Assembly (NCBI GenBank): GCA_021787665.1
Contig: JAJYLN010000001.1
Span: forward strand, 218,388-282,387
Length of the DNA stretch: 64,000 nt
Direction of reading: 5' to 3'
From: a bacterium
Lineage (GTDB): Bacteria; JAMCPX01
Part shown: positions 35,154 to 44,813 of the stretch, in pieces
Layout of the letters: each line of letters begins with the position of its first letter
Numbering within the stretch: the first letter of the stretch is position 1
Program-made: the position numbers and the translations under genes
Notes under the pieces: generated by a model
Database searches by the model: none
What the model was told of the DNA's origin: nothing
Seen by the model: the letters and a program-made list of their open reading frames with translations, nothing else

Positions 35154-36980
35154 CTATGTCTTCTTTCCCTCGGACTCGGCCTTCTGGTAGAGTATCTCCG
35201 TTATCTTGTGCGAGAACGTACTGAGGGTATTCAGCGTGCCCTCGAGTATGTCGGTGTCGTCGGTATTACGCTTGTTCTTCAGGTCGTCCATCGCTGTGAC
35301 GATACTGTTATAGTCCTCCTGCGTGAGCAGGTCCTTGTACTCGCCGAGCGAGCGTGCCGTGGCATAGATGAGGCCATCCGCCCTGTTCCTCAGGTCCACG
35401 AGCCGCTTCCTCTTCTTGTCGTCCTCTTCGTGCTGCTTCGCATCGCTTATGATCCCGTTTATCTGTTCCTCCGACAGCCCGCTGCTCGCCGTGATCTTAA
35501 TCTTCTGCTCCCTGCCGGTCCCCCGGTCCTTCGCCTTCACATGCATGATACCGTTTGCGTCGATATCGAAGGTCACCTCGATCTGGGGTACCCCCCGCGG
35601 TGCCGGCGGTATACCGATGAGCTGAAACTTCGCGAGGCTCTGGTTGTCCTTCGCAAGCTCACGCTCACCCTGCAGAACGTGGATGTTGACAAAATCCTGA
35701 TCGTCCTCGGTCGTCGAGAACGTCATCGTTTTTCTCGTCGGTATGGTCGTGTTGCGCGGCAGGATCTTCGTAAAGACCCCTCCCTGCGTCTCGACCCCGA
35801 GTGAAAGGGGGGTCACGTCGAGGAGGATGACGTCCTTCACGGTACCCTTGAGGACTGCGCCCTGGATGGCCGCACCCATCGCCACCACCTCGTCGGGGTT
35901 CACCTCTTTTACCGGCGGACGCGAGAATATCTCCTCGGCCTTCTTCACGACAGCAGGCATCCTCGTCATCCCGCCCACGAGTATCACGTTGTTGATGTCT
36001 TCTTTCTTCAGGGAAGCGTCCTTCAGCGCAAGCTCGCAAGGCTCGACGAGTTTATCGAGCAGATCGTGGACGAGCGACTCGAGCTGGCTTCTGGTTACCG
36101 TCTTCGTGAGATGCTTCGGGCCCGATGCATCAGCCGCGATGAACGGGAGGTTAATCTCGGTCTCCTTCAAGGTCGAGAGCTCCATCTTTGCCTTCTCCGC
36201 CGCGTCCTTCACCCGCTGCATGGCCATCTTGTCTCCGCGGATATCGATGCCCACCTGCTGCTTGAAGTCCCCCACAAGCCAGTCCGACAAAAGCCTGTCG
36301 AAGTCCTCACCCCCCAGAAACGTATTGCCGTTGGTAGCGAGCACCTCGAACACGCCCTCATTCAATTCCAATATGGATATATCGAACGTACCTCCCCCGA
36401 GGTCGAACACGGCGATTCTGATGTTCTGGTCCTTATTGAGCCCGTAGGCGAGCGAAGCAGCGGTCGGCTCGTTTATGATCCTGAGGACGTTGAGTCCAGC
36501 AATCCTGCCCGCGTCCTTGGTCGCCTGACGCTGGCTGTCGTTGAAGTAGGCGGGAACGGTGATAACGGCATCCTCTATCTTCTCGCCGAGGAAGTCCTCC
36601 GCATACTCCTTCATCCTCGAGAGGATGTAGGCGGATATTTCGGACGGGCTGATCTTTTTCCCGCCAATCTCCACCCATGCGTCGTTATTGTCGGCGGGGA
36701 CGATCTTGTACGATACTATCTTTGCCGTCTGCTCAACCTCCGGAGAGTCGCACTTTCTGCCGATGAGCCTTTTTACGGCGAACACCGTGTTCTCCGCGTT
36801 TGTGACCGCCTGCCTCTTTGCGAGATTGCCGACGAGCAGCGCGGCCTTGTCGTTCAGTGCTACCATAGAAGGGGTCGTTCTCCCCCCCTCTGCGTTCGGT
36901 ATGATAACAGGGGTGTCACCTTCCATATAAGCGACACAGGAATACGATGTGCCGAGATCGATTCCTATCGTCTTGCCCAT
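35154..36980 (-). CDS. dnaK: Chaperone DnaK (Hsp70)
   Basis: 608 residues. [16 protein letters not shown] phosphate loop, [23 protein letters not shown] and [11 protein letters not shown] are diagnostic. It is some 30 residues shorter than typical DnaK, with a short C-terminal tail lacking the usual EEV-type end, as in many secondary Hsp70s; a second, housekeeping copy elsewhere is possible. The neighbours grpE and dnaJ complete the chaperone machine. Some Myxococcus motility loci also involve a DnaK homologue (SglK), but a link here is only inference. Confidence 0.96.
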   Translation of the reverse strand: MGKTIGIDLGTSYSCVAYMEGDTPVIIPNAEGGRTTPSMVALNDKAALLVGNLAKRQAVTNAENTVFAVKRLIGRKCDSPEVEQTAKIVSYKIVPADNNDAWVEIGGKKISPSEISAYILSRMKEYAEDFLGEKIEDAVITVPAYFNDSQRQATKDAGRIAGLNVLRIINEPTAASLAYGLNKDQNIRIAVFDLGGGTFDISILELNEGVFEVLATNGNTFLGGEDFDRLLSDWLVGDFKQQVGIDIRGDKMAMQRVKDAAEKAKMELSTLKETEINLPFIAADASGPKHLTKTVTRSQLESLVHDLLDKLVEPCELALKDASLKKEDINNVILVGGMTRMPAVVKKAEEIFSRPPVKEVNPDEVVAMGAAIQGAVLKGTVKDVILLDVTPLSLGVETQGGVFTKILPRNTTIPTRKTMTFSTTEDDQDFVNIHVLQGERELAKDNQSLAKFQLIGIPPAPRGVPQIEVTFDIDANGIMHVKAKDRGTGREQKIKITASSGLSEEQINGIISDAKQHEEDDKKRKRLVDLRNRADGLIYATARSLGEYKDLLTQEDYNSIVTAMDDLKNKRNTDDTDILEGTLNTLSTFSHKITEILYQKAESEGKKT

Positions 36981-37044
36981 GCGTCCCGACCCATCATGAG
37001 TATGATATTACCCCTCTGATCTCATTGAAAGAACCGGCCACGGA

Positions 37045-37788
37045 TTACTCACTCACCTTTTCCGTCAACGACTTCTTGCCCACGATGACCTTTGCCGGCC
37101 TGAGAAGCCGGTCATGGTAGAGGTATCCCTTCTCGACCTCTCTCACGATGATATTGTCATCGTACCGGTCCGACTCCTCAACACCGAGCCCCTCGTGAAA
37201 GTTCGGATCGAACGGCTTTCCCACCGTCTCGACAGCACTGACGCCAAAGCTCTCCATGACCCTCTTCAGCATTTTGAACGTGAGTTCGACCCCCTCGGAG
37301 AGGCTGTCCTTCTGCGAGTGCTTCTTCGAGTATTCAATGGCACGCTCAAGATTGTCCATGACGGGCAGGAGCTCTCGTATCAGGGTCTCGTATCCATATT
37401 TCAGCTGCTCGACCCGGTCCTTGTGAATACGCTTCTTGTAGTTGTCCATCTCTGCTTCGGCCCTCAACCATTTGTCCTTGTACAGGGCCGACTCTTTGGA
37501 CAACTGCTCGGCCTGGTCCTTCAACTCGCCTATCTCGGATGGTCCCGGCACCGGCACCTCTTCTCCGAAGGGCTGTTCTTCCGTCCCGGCAGCCCCGGTC
37601 CCGCCGGCATGCTGAGGTCCTACACCGGCCTGCTCGTCCGTTTCTGGGGACGACTGTTCGTCTGCATCGGGACCCCGCCCAGCAGTACCTGCTTCTGTCT
37701 GCCCTTCCTCGGCGGGATCTCTGTCCTTTTGAATCTCTTCTTTCTCATCCATTTTTTTGTACCTGTTTCGCTTTTTTGTTTGAGACAT
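37045..37788 (-). CDS. grpE: Nucleotide exchange factor GrpE
   Basis: 247 residues from the ATG at 37788, supported by GAGG five bases upstream; an in-frame ATG at 37752 is the alternative. The first ~90 residues are acidic, Gly/Pro-rich and probably disordered, longer than usual. Then a long coiled coil (LKDQAEQLSKESALYKDKWLRAEAEMDNYKKR) and a C-terminal beta domain (FDPNFHEGL; VGKKSLTE) identify GrpE. It releases ADP from DnaK. First gene of the chaperone group. Confidence 0.95.
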   Translation of the reverse strand: MSQTKKRNRYKKMDEKEEIQKDRDPAEEGQTEAGTAGRGPDADEQSSPETDEQAGVGPQHAGGTGAAGTEEQPFGEEVPVPGPSEIGELKDQAEQLSKESALYKDKWLRAEAEMDNYKKRIHKDRVEQLKYGYETLIRELLPVMDNLERAIEYSKKHSQKDSLSEGVELTFKMLKRVMESFGVSAVETVGKPFDPNFHEGLGVEESDRYDDNIIVREVEKGYLYHDRLLRPAKVIVGKKSLTEKVSE

Positions 37789-37812
37789 CACACCCTCGTT
37801 TTAATAATGTTT

Positions 37813-37841
37813 GTTTTATCAACATGTTACCTTAATGTCAA
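37813..37841 (-). promoter_or_regulatory. Sigma70-type promoter of grpE-dnaK-dnaJ
   Basis: Minus strand: TTGACA (37841-37836), 17-base spacer, TAAAAC (37818-37813); start near 37806, about 18 bases before grpE. I see no CIRCE repeat and no sigma32-type box, so heat control, if any, uses another route. Confidence 0.65.
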
Positions 37842-37890
37842 GAGACACACGAGATAGTACATCTATAAACTAATGAGTTGTCTCCCATAG

Positions 37891-38793
37891 TCAATACTTT
37901 CCGATATCGAAGTCCTTGAAGGTCCGTCGTACCCTGTCCTCCTCTTCTCTTTCCATGAACACCTTCCTTTCGTATTCCAAGGTATGCCCCAGGCCTGCTG
38001 CCTTACCCGTCCAGAGAGGGTTGTACGAGAGTAACTCGATTTTTCCGATACCGTGTCCGGCCAGGAACTCTGCTATAGCCGACAGGTTCTTTCCCGTCGC
38101 CGTTATGCCGGGGACAAGAGGTACGCGCACCGTCACATCGATCCGGCCATCGCCGAGCAGCCTCAAAAAGTTATCGAGAATAACCCCGTTGTCCCTGCCC
38201 GTGTACTTTTTGTGCAGGAACGGGTCTATGAACTTTATATCGAAGAACACCATGTCGAGGTTGGGCAGCAGGTGCCTTTCGAACAGCTCGTGATCATACA
38301 GCCCGCATGTCTCGATATTCAGGTGGATGTCTGCCGCTTTCAGCCTGGCCGACAGTCCGGACAGGAAGTGCAGGTACACTGTGGGCTCTCCTCCGGAGAA
38401 GGTCACCCCGCCTGAAGAGTGCCGATAGAAGGGCTCATCCCTCATGATCTCGGAAAACAGCTCGTCCGCCATCCAGGGCCGGCCAGCCAGTTTGAGGGCG
38501 CCTGATGGACAGGTTTCGATGCACTCCATGCACCTCGTACACTTCTGTCGGTCGATCCTCTTGGGGTCGGACAGCGCGATCGCTCCCCTGGTGCAGGCTT
38601 TGACACAGTCTCCGCAGGAGATACACACCTTCGCATCGAACATCAGTTCCTGGTACGCATGCTTGGTCTCCGGGTTGTGGCACCAGACGCACCTGAGCGG
38701 ACACCCCTTGAAAAAGACGAGCGTGCGTATGCCGGGACCGTCGTCGAGAGAGTTTCTCTTGAGATCCACTATCAGAGCCCGACTTTCGATCAT
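37891..38793 (-). CDS. Glycyl radical enzyme activating enzyme (radical SAM)
   Basis: 300 residues. KGCPLRCVWCHNPE holds the CX3CX2C radical-SAM cluster; a ferredoxin-like insert with CISCGDCVKAC and CTRCMECIETCPSG binds two more [4Fe-4S] clusters, as in activases of glycerol dehydratase-type and hydroxyphenylacetate-type enzymes but not of PflA itself. It abstracts a hydrogen from the glycine of the enzyme encoded immediately upstream (36 bases away on the same strand). Strictly anaerobic chemistry. Substrate class of its partner unknown. Confidence 0.94.
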   Translation of the reverse strand: MIESRALIVDLKRNSLDDGPGIRTLVFFKGCPLRCVWCHNPETKHAYQELMFDAKVCISCGDCVKACTRGAIALSDPKRIDRQKCTRCMECIETCPSGALKLAGRPWMADELFSEIMRDEPFYRHSSGGVTFSGGEPTVYLHFLSGLSARLKAADIHLNIETCGLYDHELFERHLLPNLDMVFFDIKFIDPFLHKKYTGRDNGVILDNFLRLLGDGRIDVTVRVPLVPGITATGKNLSAIAEFLAGHGIGKIELLSYNPLWTGKAAGLGHTLEYERKVFMEREEEDRVRRTFKDFDIGKY

Positions 38794-38829
38794 CCGATCA
38801 CTCCAATAATTTCCCTCTTCTTTTCTGCA

Positions 38830-41787
38830 TCACACCCTCATCTGCTGCCTGCTGATGATCTCGAGCTGGAGGTCGCGATCGAGTTCCACGAAGTATGCAT
38901 TGTAGCCGGACACCCTCACGAGGAGGTTCCGGTAGTTCTCCGGGTGCTCCATCGCGTCCCTGAGCGTCTCCGTCGTCACGATATTGAACTGCATCTGCAT
39001 CCCGCCGAGCTCGAAGTAGGACTTCGCGTAGGCCGTGATCTGGTTGACTGTCTCCTCGTGCGTGTCCCTCGAATCCGGGGCCACCTTGACGTTGAACGCT
39101 ATGTTGTTGGGCATTCTCTCCGGCCTCAGTCCTGCTATCGTCCGTATACTCGAGAGCAGATCCACACCCCTGACGTTCTCCGGGGTCAGGCCGGGCGTGA
39201 ACGGCTTGTACCGCAGCCTCCCGCTCGGGAGCGCGCCGGACAAGGTGCCGAACGCCACGTGGTTCGACATGCTCCAGAAACCGACAAGGTAGTGCCCCCC
39301 CCGGTAGTTCGTCCTGGTGTAGAATATATCGAATACCGTATCGATGACGCGTTGTGCCAGCAGGTTGACCTCCCGTTCATCAGATCCGAACTTCGCGACC
39401 CGGTTCCGTATCATCGTATGGAGCTTCTCGTATCCCTCGAAGTTGGCATCGACGGCCTTGCGAAGGGTCGCGAAATCCGTCCTTTTCTCGTCGTACACGA
39501 GTTTCTTGATCGTCATGAGGCTGTCCACGATGTCCGTCAGACCTATGCAGGCAACACCGGAGGTGTTATAGAGAGCGCCCCCCTCGGTCAGGTCCTTCGC
39601 CCTGTCAAGGGGGCCCTCGAACAGGGACGAAAGTATCGGCGTCGGCCTGATGTCCTGGTGCGCAAGACCGAGGCTGTTGTTGTAGTCTATCGTCTGGTAT
39701 GCGAGAAAGCGGAGTTGCCGCTCGAAGGCACGGTAGAAATCTTCGAATGCCGCAAATGCGCCCTCCATGATGGATCCGGTCTTCGGCCCGATCTGCTCGT
39801 CCATCAGGGGATGTACGCCGTCATTGAGGGCCATCTCGAGCGCGGCCACCATATTGAACATCATGCTGTTCGTGTGTCCGAAGTGCCGGCCGGGTATGGT
39901 CGGCTCCACGCAGCCCGTCGCGCACCATTCCCGTGCGTCTTCCTCCCTGAAGCCGACGCTCTTCAACGACTGTATCATGGCGGCATCGTTATGGATCGAT
40001 GGCGTTGCAGACGTTACCATGTTCACCTCCACGAGCCTTCTCAGGTACTCGTCTGAGTTCACGCCGGGGTGGTAGCGTGCGTTCATATTGGGGTCACGGA
40101 CCGTCAGCATCTCGGTGACCTTGAGGAAGATGTAGGTCATGTCGCACACCGCGCTCTTCCCGCTGCGGTCTACCCCGCCGAGCGTGATCGCCTGGTCCGA
40201 CGACGAGCCGCCGAACAGCTTGTTTCCCACGTCCGCGACGAGGGGCAGGTGGTCCTGGCACCTGAAAAAGAAGTTGCCGATCAGCTCCAGCGCATGGAAC
40301 ACATAAGCCTCCTGCTCCTTGCCGGGACTGAGCCTCTCCATGTCCGACTCGAAGTAGGGCTGCAGCCACCGATCGAGGTGTCCGAGCGATAGCCCGGCAT
40401 TGGTACTCTCATTATGCAGAGCGACCCAGAATATCCAGAGAGACTGTACCGCCTCGTCGAGGTTCCGCGCTCCGTGCGCCGGGACCCGGTGGAGCATGTC
40501 CGCGAGCCGACGGTAGCGATCGGCGTTACCGGCTTGTACCGCGAGCCTCTGTGCCTCCTGCTCCAGGTGCTCCGCATAGATCAGGACGCCACGGAGCGCC
40601 GTCTCAATCGCGCTGTAGAAACCCCGCTTCTGCTCGTCCTGCGCCTCCTCTTTCCTTCTCGCGGCGTCCTCGATGATGGGCATGACACCGTGGGCAAGCA
40701 GCCTCGGGAAATCAGCGACCGTGTGCGATAGCGCTACAGTCTTCCACATGAAGTACAGGACGAACCTTTCGTCCAGCTCCTGATACCGGGGAAAGTTGTT
40801 CGACAGCCTTGCATATTCCCTGACGTTGCGATCGGACCAGAACGGGAAAACCTGTTTATCGAGGATCTCCCGGTCCTCCTCCTCTATGTCGTAGGGCTGG
40901 AGTTTCCGTCCCGAAACAGTCCTCAGCTCCGGCCAGAGCGTGATACCGTGGCCCTCCGGATAGATTATCACGCCGACGTCCCTCGATGTCGTGGTGCCGG
41001 CGATCATGCTGTTCTCCCTGATGATGGGCCGCTTGTTCGTGAGGAGGTACTTGAGGGCCTGAGCCTGTCTGAGCACCGGCTGCCGCCTGTTGCCGGAGCG
41101 GTCATACTCGAAGCCCGTGTCCAGGAAGTACTGTGTGATCAGTCGTGCGCGCTCCGCGCATACGCACGGCCTTGCCGTGAAGTGCAGCTCCCGCTGTGCC
41201 CGGAGGCCCGGGAAATCGCCGATCGTGTACGCCTGGAGGTACGGCTCCCTGAGATATTTTACCCGGTCGCCGGGCGTGGACCGCAACTCACCTCTCCTCG
41301 AAATCAGGCCGGTCCGTACAGCGGGGGCGTGCCCCCCGGCTGCAGGGGCAGCACCGTCCTTCACAGGCCTGCCCTTCTTGCCGGGCGCGAAGTTGTTCAG
41401 GATGTAGGCGAACCTCGAGAGATGGCTGAGGTTGCCCCTGAACGTCAGCTTATTGGTAAGAAGATAGTTCAGCATCTCCTCCGGCGAGAGCGTCGCAAAC
41501 TCGCGTATCACCTGCGGGCTCCTGTAGACGATCGTCACATCCGCATGCGCGGGCACTCCCCTCCGCACGGTCATCCTCCCGTCATGGAACACGACGTACA
41601 GCTTTATGGACTTGTCCCTGGTCTGCAAGGCTATGGTCCTGTCGAACGTGCCGTACTCGTTCTTGATGAGCCGTCTGAACGTTGCGTTGAGCACAAACTT
41701 CAGGGACATGAGCTTCAGGACCAGATAGAGCATTCCCTGGAGTATGACTGGGTTCCCGATGATGGCTTCTCGCATGCCCCTCTTCAT
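38830..41787 (-). CDS. Glycyl radical enzyme with N-terminal SCP2-like domain
   Basis: 985 residues, longer than the 790-860 usual for the family. The core (about 175-985) has the radical-relay cysteine Cys626 in WCATGCVEPTIPGRHFG and the glycyl radical loop RVSGYNAYFVEL (Gly961), 25 residues from the end. GCVEP is the signature of dehydratase/lyase-type members rather than PFL proper. Residues 1-135 (RTIALQTRDKSIKLYVVF; HADVTIVYRSPQVI; LRFRGNLSHL-like LTFRGNLSHL) look like an SCP2 sterol-carrier domain, so a lipid-like or hydrophobic substrate is possible. Activase follows; a cyclic-di-GMP phosphodiesterase gene ends 12 bases upstream. Reaction unknown. Confidence 0.88.
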   Translation of the reverse strand: MKRGMREAIIGNPVILQGMLYLVLKLMSLKFVLNATFRRLIKNEYGTFDRTIALQTRDKSIKLYVVFHDGRMTVRRGVPAHADVTIVYRSPQVIREFATLSPEEMLNYLLTNKLTFRGNLSHLSRFAYILNNFAPGKKGRPVKDGAAPAAGGHAPAVRTGLISRRGELRSTPGDRVKYLREPYLQAYTIGDFPGLRAQRELHFTARPCVCAERARLITQYFLDTGFEYDRSGNRRQPVLRQAQALKYLLTNKRPIIRENSMIAGTTTSRDVGVIIYPEGHGITLWPELRTVSGRKLQPYDIEEEDREILDKQVFPFWSDRNVREYARLSNNFPRYQELDERFVLYFMWKTVALSHTVADFPRLLAHGVMPIIEDAARRKEEAQDEQKRGFYSAIETALRGVLIYAEHLEQEAQRLAVQAGNADRYRRLADMLHRVPAHGARNLDEAVQSLWIFWVALHNESTNAGLSLGHLDRWLQPYFESDMERLSPGKEQEAYVFHALELIGNFFFRCQDHLPLVADVGNKLFGGSSSDQAITLGGVDRSGKSAVCDMTYIFLKVTEMLTVRDPNMNARYHPGVNSDEYLRRLVEVNMVTSATPSIHNDAAMIQSLKSVGFREEDAREWCATGCVEPTIPGRHFGHTNSMMFNMVAALEMALNDGVHPLMDEQIGPKTGSIMEGAFAAFEDFYRAFERQLRFLAYQTIDYNNSLGLAHQDIRPTPILSSLFEGPLDRAKDLTEGGALYNTSGVACIGLTDIVDSLMTIKKLVYDEKRTDFATLRKAVDANFEGYEKLHTMIRNRVAKFGSDEREVNLLAQRVIDTVFDIFYTRTNYRGGHYLVGFWSMSNHVAFGTLSGALPSGRLRYKPFTPGLTPENVRGVDLLSSIRTIAGLRPERMPNNIAFNVKVAPDSRDTHEETVNQITAYAKSYFELGGMQMQFNIVTTETLRDAMEHPENYRNLLVRVSGYNAYFVELDRDLQLEIISRQQMRV

Positions 41788-41799
41788 CGTTTCACTCCT

Positions 41800-43422
41800 T
41801 TAGCCCTTCGTCTTCGTCTTTTCAAACGCACCGATAAACACTTCCACGATTGCCGGATCGAACTGAGTGCCGGAGAACTTCCTCAGCTCTGCAATGGCAA
41901 ACTCATGGGTAAGGCCTTTCCGATACGGCCTGTCCGTCGTCATTGCATCGTAGGTGTCCGCAATCGAGATTATCTTCGCGATTTGGGGCAACCTTTCCCC
42001 GGAGATGCCGTCCGGGTAGCCCTTTCCGTTGTACCATTCATGATGGTACAGAATGCCGGGGATGATAGTGCTGATCTGCGAGATTTTGCCGAGCATGTCG
42101 GCCCCGATCGAGGGGTGTGCCTTCATCTTCTCGAACTCGGCCTCGTCGAGCCGTGCCGGCTTGCGCAGCACGCTGTCGTCGATACCGATTTTGCCGACAT
42201 CGTGGAGCAGCGCTGCCATCCTGAGCCGATCCCGTTCGTCCCCGTGCACACCCATCTCGTCGGCGATCATGAGTGAGTATTTTACTACGCGCTTCGTGTG
42301 GCCGCCGGTGTAGGGGTCCCGCTTCTCGATCGCTTCGGCGAGCGTCTCGACGACCTCGATGAACGTCCGCTTCAGTTCCTCGTGCAAACTCGCGTTCTCG
42401 AGTGCTATCGCGATCTGCGCGGACAGGGACACGAGAAACCTGAGGTCGTGGTCCGTGAACAGTCCCTCCTTCCTGTTCAGGGCCTGAATAACGCCGATCA
42501 CCTCGCCCTTCGACAGCACCGGCACACAGAGGATGTTCTTCGTCACAAATCCGGTCTTCTCGTCGGCCTTCCGGTAGAACCGTGCATCGTTCGCCGGGTC
42601 GTTCACGATGACCGGCTGCCGCTGCTGCGCGACCCAGCCGGCCACGCCCTGTCCGAACTTCAGCCTGATCTGCTTCAATACCTTCTCCTTGTCGCCGAGC
42701 GCGACCTCGAAGAACAGCTCCTGTTTCTCCTTGTCCACGAGCATGAGCGATCCAACGTCGGCATTGACGAGCGAGACTATCGCGTTCATTGCGTCCCTCA
42801 CCACGGCCTTCGTATCGAGGTTCGAGTTGAGGACCATGGACAGCTCGTACAGCTTCGTCTGCATCTCCACGAACCTCTGTCGCTCAATCTCGTCGATAAA
42901 GTACTTCATGAACACCGCTATATGCGGGGTCAGGCCCTGGAGCTTTTTCATGTCGTTCCGGTTGAAGGAGCCGCGTTTCCTGTTCAGCACTTCCACGACG
43001 CCGATGACCTCATCGCCGTACTTTATCGGACACGCGAGGATGTCCATGACCGAGAAATCCTTGTCCTTGCTAACCCCGGCCATCCACGTCCGGTCCTTCG
43101 ATACATCCCGCGACAGATAGGCGGTCCCGGTCTGCGCGACCTTCCCCACGATACCGTTGCCTTTCTCGAGCTTCTTCCCGACGAGGCCCTCGTCGCCGCC
43201 CCTGACCGCGGTAAAGGTCGGAGACCCTGTCTCCTTGTCCACCACAAACAAGCTGCCGGCCTTGCACGAGAGTTCCTTGGTCACGAGTCCGAGCAGCTCG
43301 CCGTATAACTTATCGGTCACCCGCAGTTCGATCTTCTGCCGTGACAGTACCTCGTAGAGGGAGAAGAGCCTCTTCAGAAACTCCAGCTCTGTGAGCTTGC
43401 TTTCGGAAACCGCCGCTGCCAT
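41800..43422 (-). CDS. GAF-GAF-HD-GYP cyclic-di-GMP phosphodiesterase
   Basis: 540 residues: two GAF sensor domains (about 35-180 and 205-340) and an HD-GYP domain (about 355-530) with HDVGKIG and HHEWYNGKGYPDG, complete metal-binding and GYP motifs. It should hydrolyse cyclic-di-GMP to pGpG or GMP in response to a GAF ligand. Soluble; no membrane segment. It sits between a cyclic-nucleotide-binding protein (eight bases) and the glycyl radical enzyme (12 bases), so anaerobic radical metabolism and second-messenger turnover seem co-expressed. Confidence 0.94.
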   Translation of the reverse strand: MAAAVSESKLTELEFLKRLFSLYEVLSRQKIELRVTDKLYGELLGLVTKELSCKAGSLFVVDKETGSPTFTAVRGGDEGLVGKKLEKGNGIVGKVAQTGTAYLSRDVSKDRTWMAGVSKDKDFSVMDILACPIKYGDEVIGVVEVLNRKRGSFNRNDMKKLQGLTPHIAVFMKYFIDEIERQRFVEMQTKLYELSMVLNSNLDTKAVVRDAMNAIVSLVNADVGSLMLVDKEKQELFFEVALGDKEKVLKQIRLKFGQGVAGWVAQQRQPVIVNDPANDARFYRKADEKTGFVTKNILCVPVLSKGEVIGVIQALNRKEGLFTDHDLRFLVSLSAQIAIALENASLHEELKRTFIEVVETLAEAIEKRDPYTGGHTKRVVKYSLMIADEMGVHGDERDRLRMAALLHDVGKIGIDDSVLRKPARLDEAEFEKMKAHPSIGADMLGKISQISTIIPGILYHHEWYNGKGYPDGISGERLPQIAKIISIADTYDAMTTDRPYRKGLTHEFAIAELRKFSGTQFDPAIVEVFIGAFEKTKTKG

Positions 43423-43430
43423 GCATCACC

Positions 43431-44588
43431 CTATTCCGTTCCGAACAGGTGCCGTACGGTGTCCGCGGCCCTGTCATTTATTATCTGCATGACTATCCTC
43501 TTTACCGACTCATATTTTCCGACGATCTCCTGGAAGTCCGCCTTGTTGAGCTTCATGAGCCTGCTCTGCTTCGCGGCCTTCACGGTCGCCGTCCGGGGCC
43601 TGTCCATGATGAGCGCGACCTCGCCGAATATGTCACCCTCCCCGAGCTGGGCGAGTACGACCTCTCTGCCATCGTTGTCCACGGTGCTCACCTGAAGCAG
43701 GCCGTCCTTCACCACATACATCGCGTCGCCCGGATCGCCTTCCTTTACGACGGTCTTGCCGGCCTCCATGACCAAGAGCCCGAACCTCTCGACGATGTCC
43801 ATCCGCTCGGTCTTGTCCAGCTCGCTGAAGATGGGCGTCATGGCTATGATGTTGTCGAGGACCCTCTTCTTGTAGAAGTCCACCAGCACCTTGGACACAT
43901 GCGGGTGCTTTTGGGCGACGTCCTCCATGTCCTGCTTCTTCAGCTCGTACAGCTCCACGGCGCTCGCGGACGAGATGCTCGCCGCCCTCTTGCCGCCGGT
44001 AAAGAACCCGAACTCGCCGAAGAAATCGCCGTCCGAGAGCGTATCGAGCACGTGGTCCTTCCCGTCCTTGCCCTTCTTGGACACACTGACGATGCCGGAC
44101 ACGATGAAATAGATGGAGTCACCCTTGCTCCCCTCCTCTATGATGGTCCTGCCCTCCGGGAAGCTGATGGCGCGCGCAATCTTCAGGATGTCGTTCAATT
44201 CGTGTTCTTCGATTTCGGAGAATATGGGGATATTCTTGGCGGTGCTGTTCACAGGCTTGTTGTCTTCCTTGGAGAGCTTGGTCAGCAGCCGCGCCCTGCT
44301 CTCCCCGGCCTCCTTGTTCCCGGCGTCCAGGGACAGGACGCGGTCCAGCGCAGAAAGGGCCGACTGCAGGTCGTTCTGCTGGAGGAACTTCTTGTAGGCC
44401 ATCAGGAAGTTCTTGACCGCCTTCCCGGTATCCCCGGTGTTAGCAAAGCACTCGCCGAGCGAGTTCCACACCCACGGGTCGTTCGTCTCTATCACGCACA
44501 GCTTGCCCAGCTCCTCGGTCGCCTTCCCGTAGTTGCCGTCCATAAGGTAGCGCTCCGCGTCTTTCCTTATCTTGTTCCTGTCAAGCAT
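43431..44588 (-). CDS. TPR plus tandem cyclic-nucleotide-binding domain protein
   Basis: 385 residues. Residues 1-100 form TPR-like helices (EELGKLCVIETNDPWVWNSLGECFANTGD); two cNMP-binding domains follow (about 125-235 and 250-365). Their phosphate cassettes, DGDFFGEFGFFTGGKRAA and GDIFGEVALIMDRPRTA, keep the Glu and Arg of ligand-binding CRP-type domains. There is no DNA-binding domain, so it is a cytoplasmic sensor or adaptor. First gene of the group with the HD-GYP and glycyl radical genes. Confidence 0.88.
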   Translation of the reverse strand: MLDRNKIRKDAERYLMDGNYGKATEELGKLCVIETNDPWVWNSLGECFANTGDTGKAVKNFLMAYKKFLQQNDLQSALSALDRVLSLDAGNKEAGESRARLLTKLSKEDNKPVNSTAKNIPIFSEIEEHELNDILKIARAISFPEGRTIIEEGSKGDSIYFIVSGIVSVSKKGKDGKDHVLDTLSDGDFFGEFGFFTGGKRAASISSASAVELYELKKQDMEDVAQKHPHVSKVLVDFYKKRVLDNIIAMTPIFSELDKTERMDIVERFGLLVMEAGKTVVKEGDPGDAMYVVKDGLLQVSTVDNDGREVVLAQLGEGDIFGEVALIMDRPRTATVKAAKQSRLMKLNKADFQEIVGKYESVKRIVMQIINDRAADTVRHLFGTE

Positions 44589-44619
44589 ACCGATGATAAC
44601 CCTTTCGGCTCATACGTCT

Positions 44620-44648
44620 TGCATACATCTTCTCCGATAAAAGATCAA
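44620..44648 (-). promoter_or_regulatory. Possible sigma70-type promoter
   Basis: Minus strand: TTGATC (44648-44643), 17-base spacer, TATGCA (44625-44620), about 25 bases upstream of the cyclic-nucleotide-binding protein start. Confidence 0.4.
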
Positions 44649-44701
44649 CCCGAATCCGACGATTTTTCTTTCTGGTCATTTTTCTTTTTATGTAATGTTT
44701 T

Positions 44702-44738
44702 GGTTCTTCCTCGAACGACAGTGCCGCATCGGACAGGC
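44702..44738 (-). pseudogene. Scrap of a BadF/HgdC-type activase gene
   Basis: Bases 44703-44738 match 47287-47322 in the intact activase gene at about 34 of 36 positions and encode CLSDAALSFEEE, against GLSDAALSFKEE (residues 148-159) in the intact protein. The similarity stops abruptly in AT-rich DNA on both sides. This is a fragment left from a second activase gene or from a partial duplication. Confidence 0.7.
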
Positions 44739-44813
44739 ACTTTTTTATTTTGGCAATCTTGTTCTTTTTATTTTTTTCAACTTTTTTATATCGTTCTGCC
44801 TCTCATTCCTGAG

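Noticed and set aside
37789-37880. CIRCE element or sigma32 promoter upstream of grpE
   Set aside because: No TTAGCACTC/GAGTGCTAA pair or CTTGAA/CCCCAT boxes; a sigma70-type promoter fits better.
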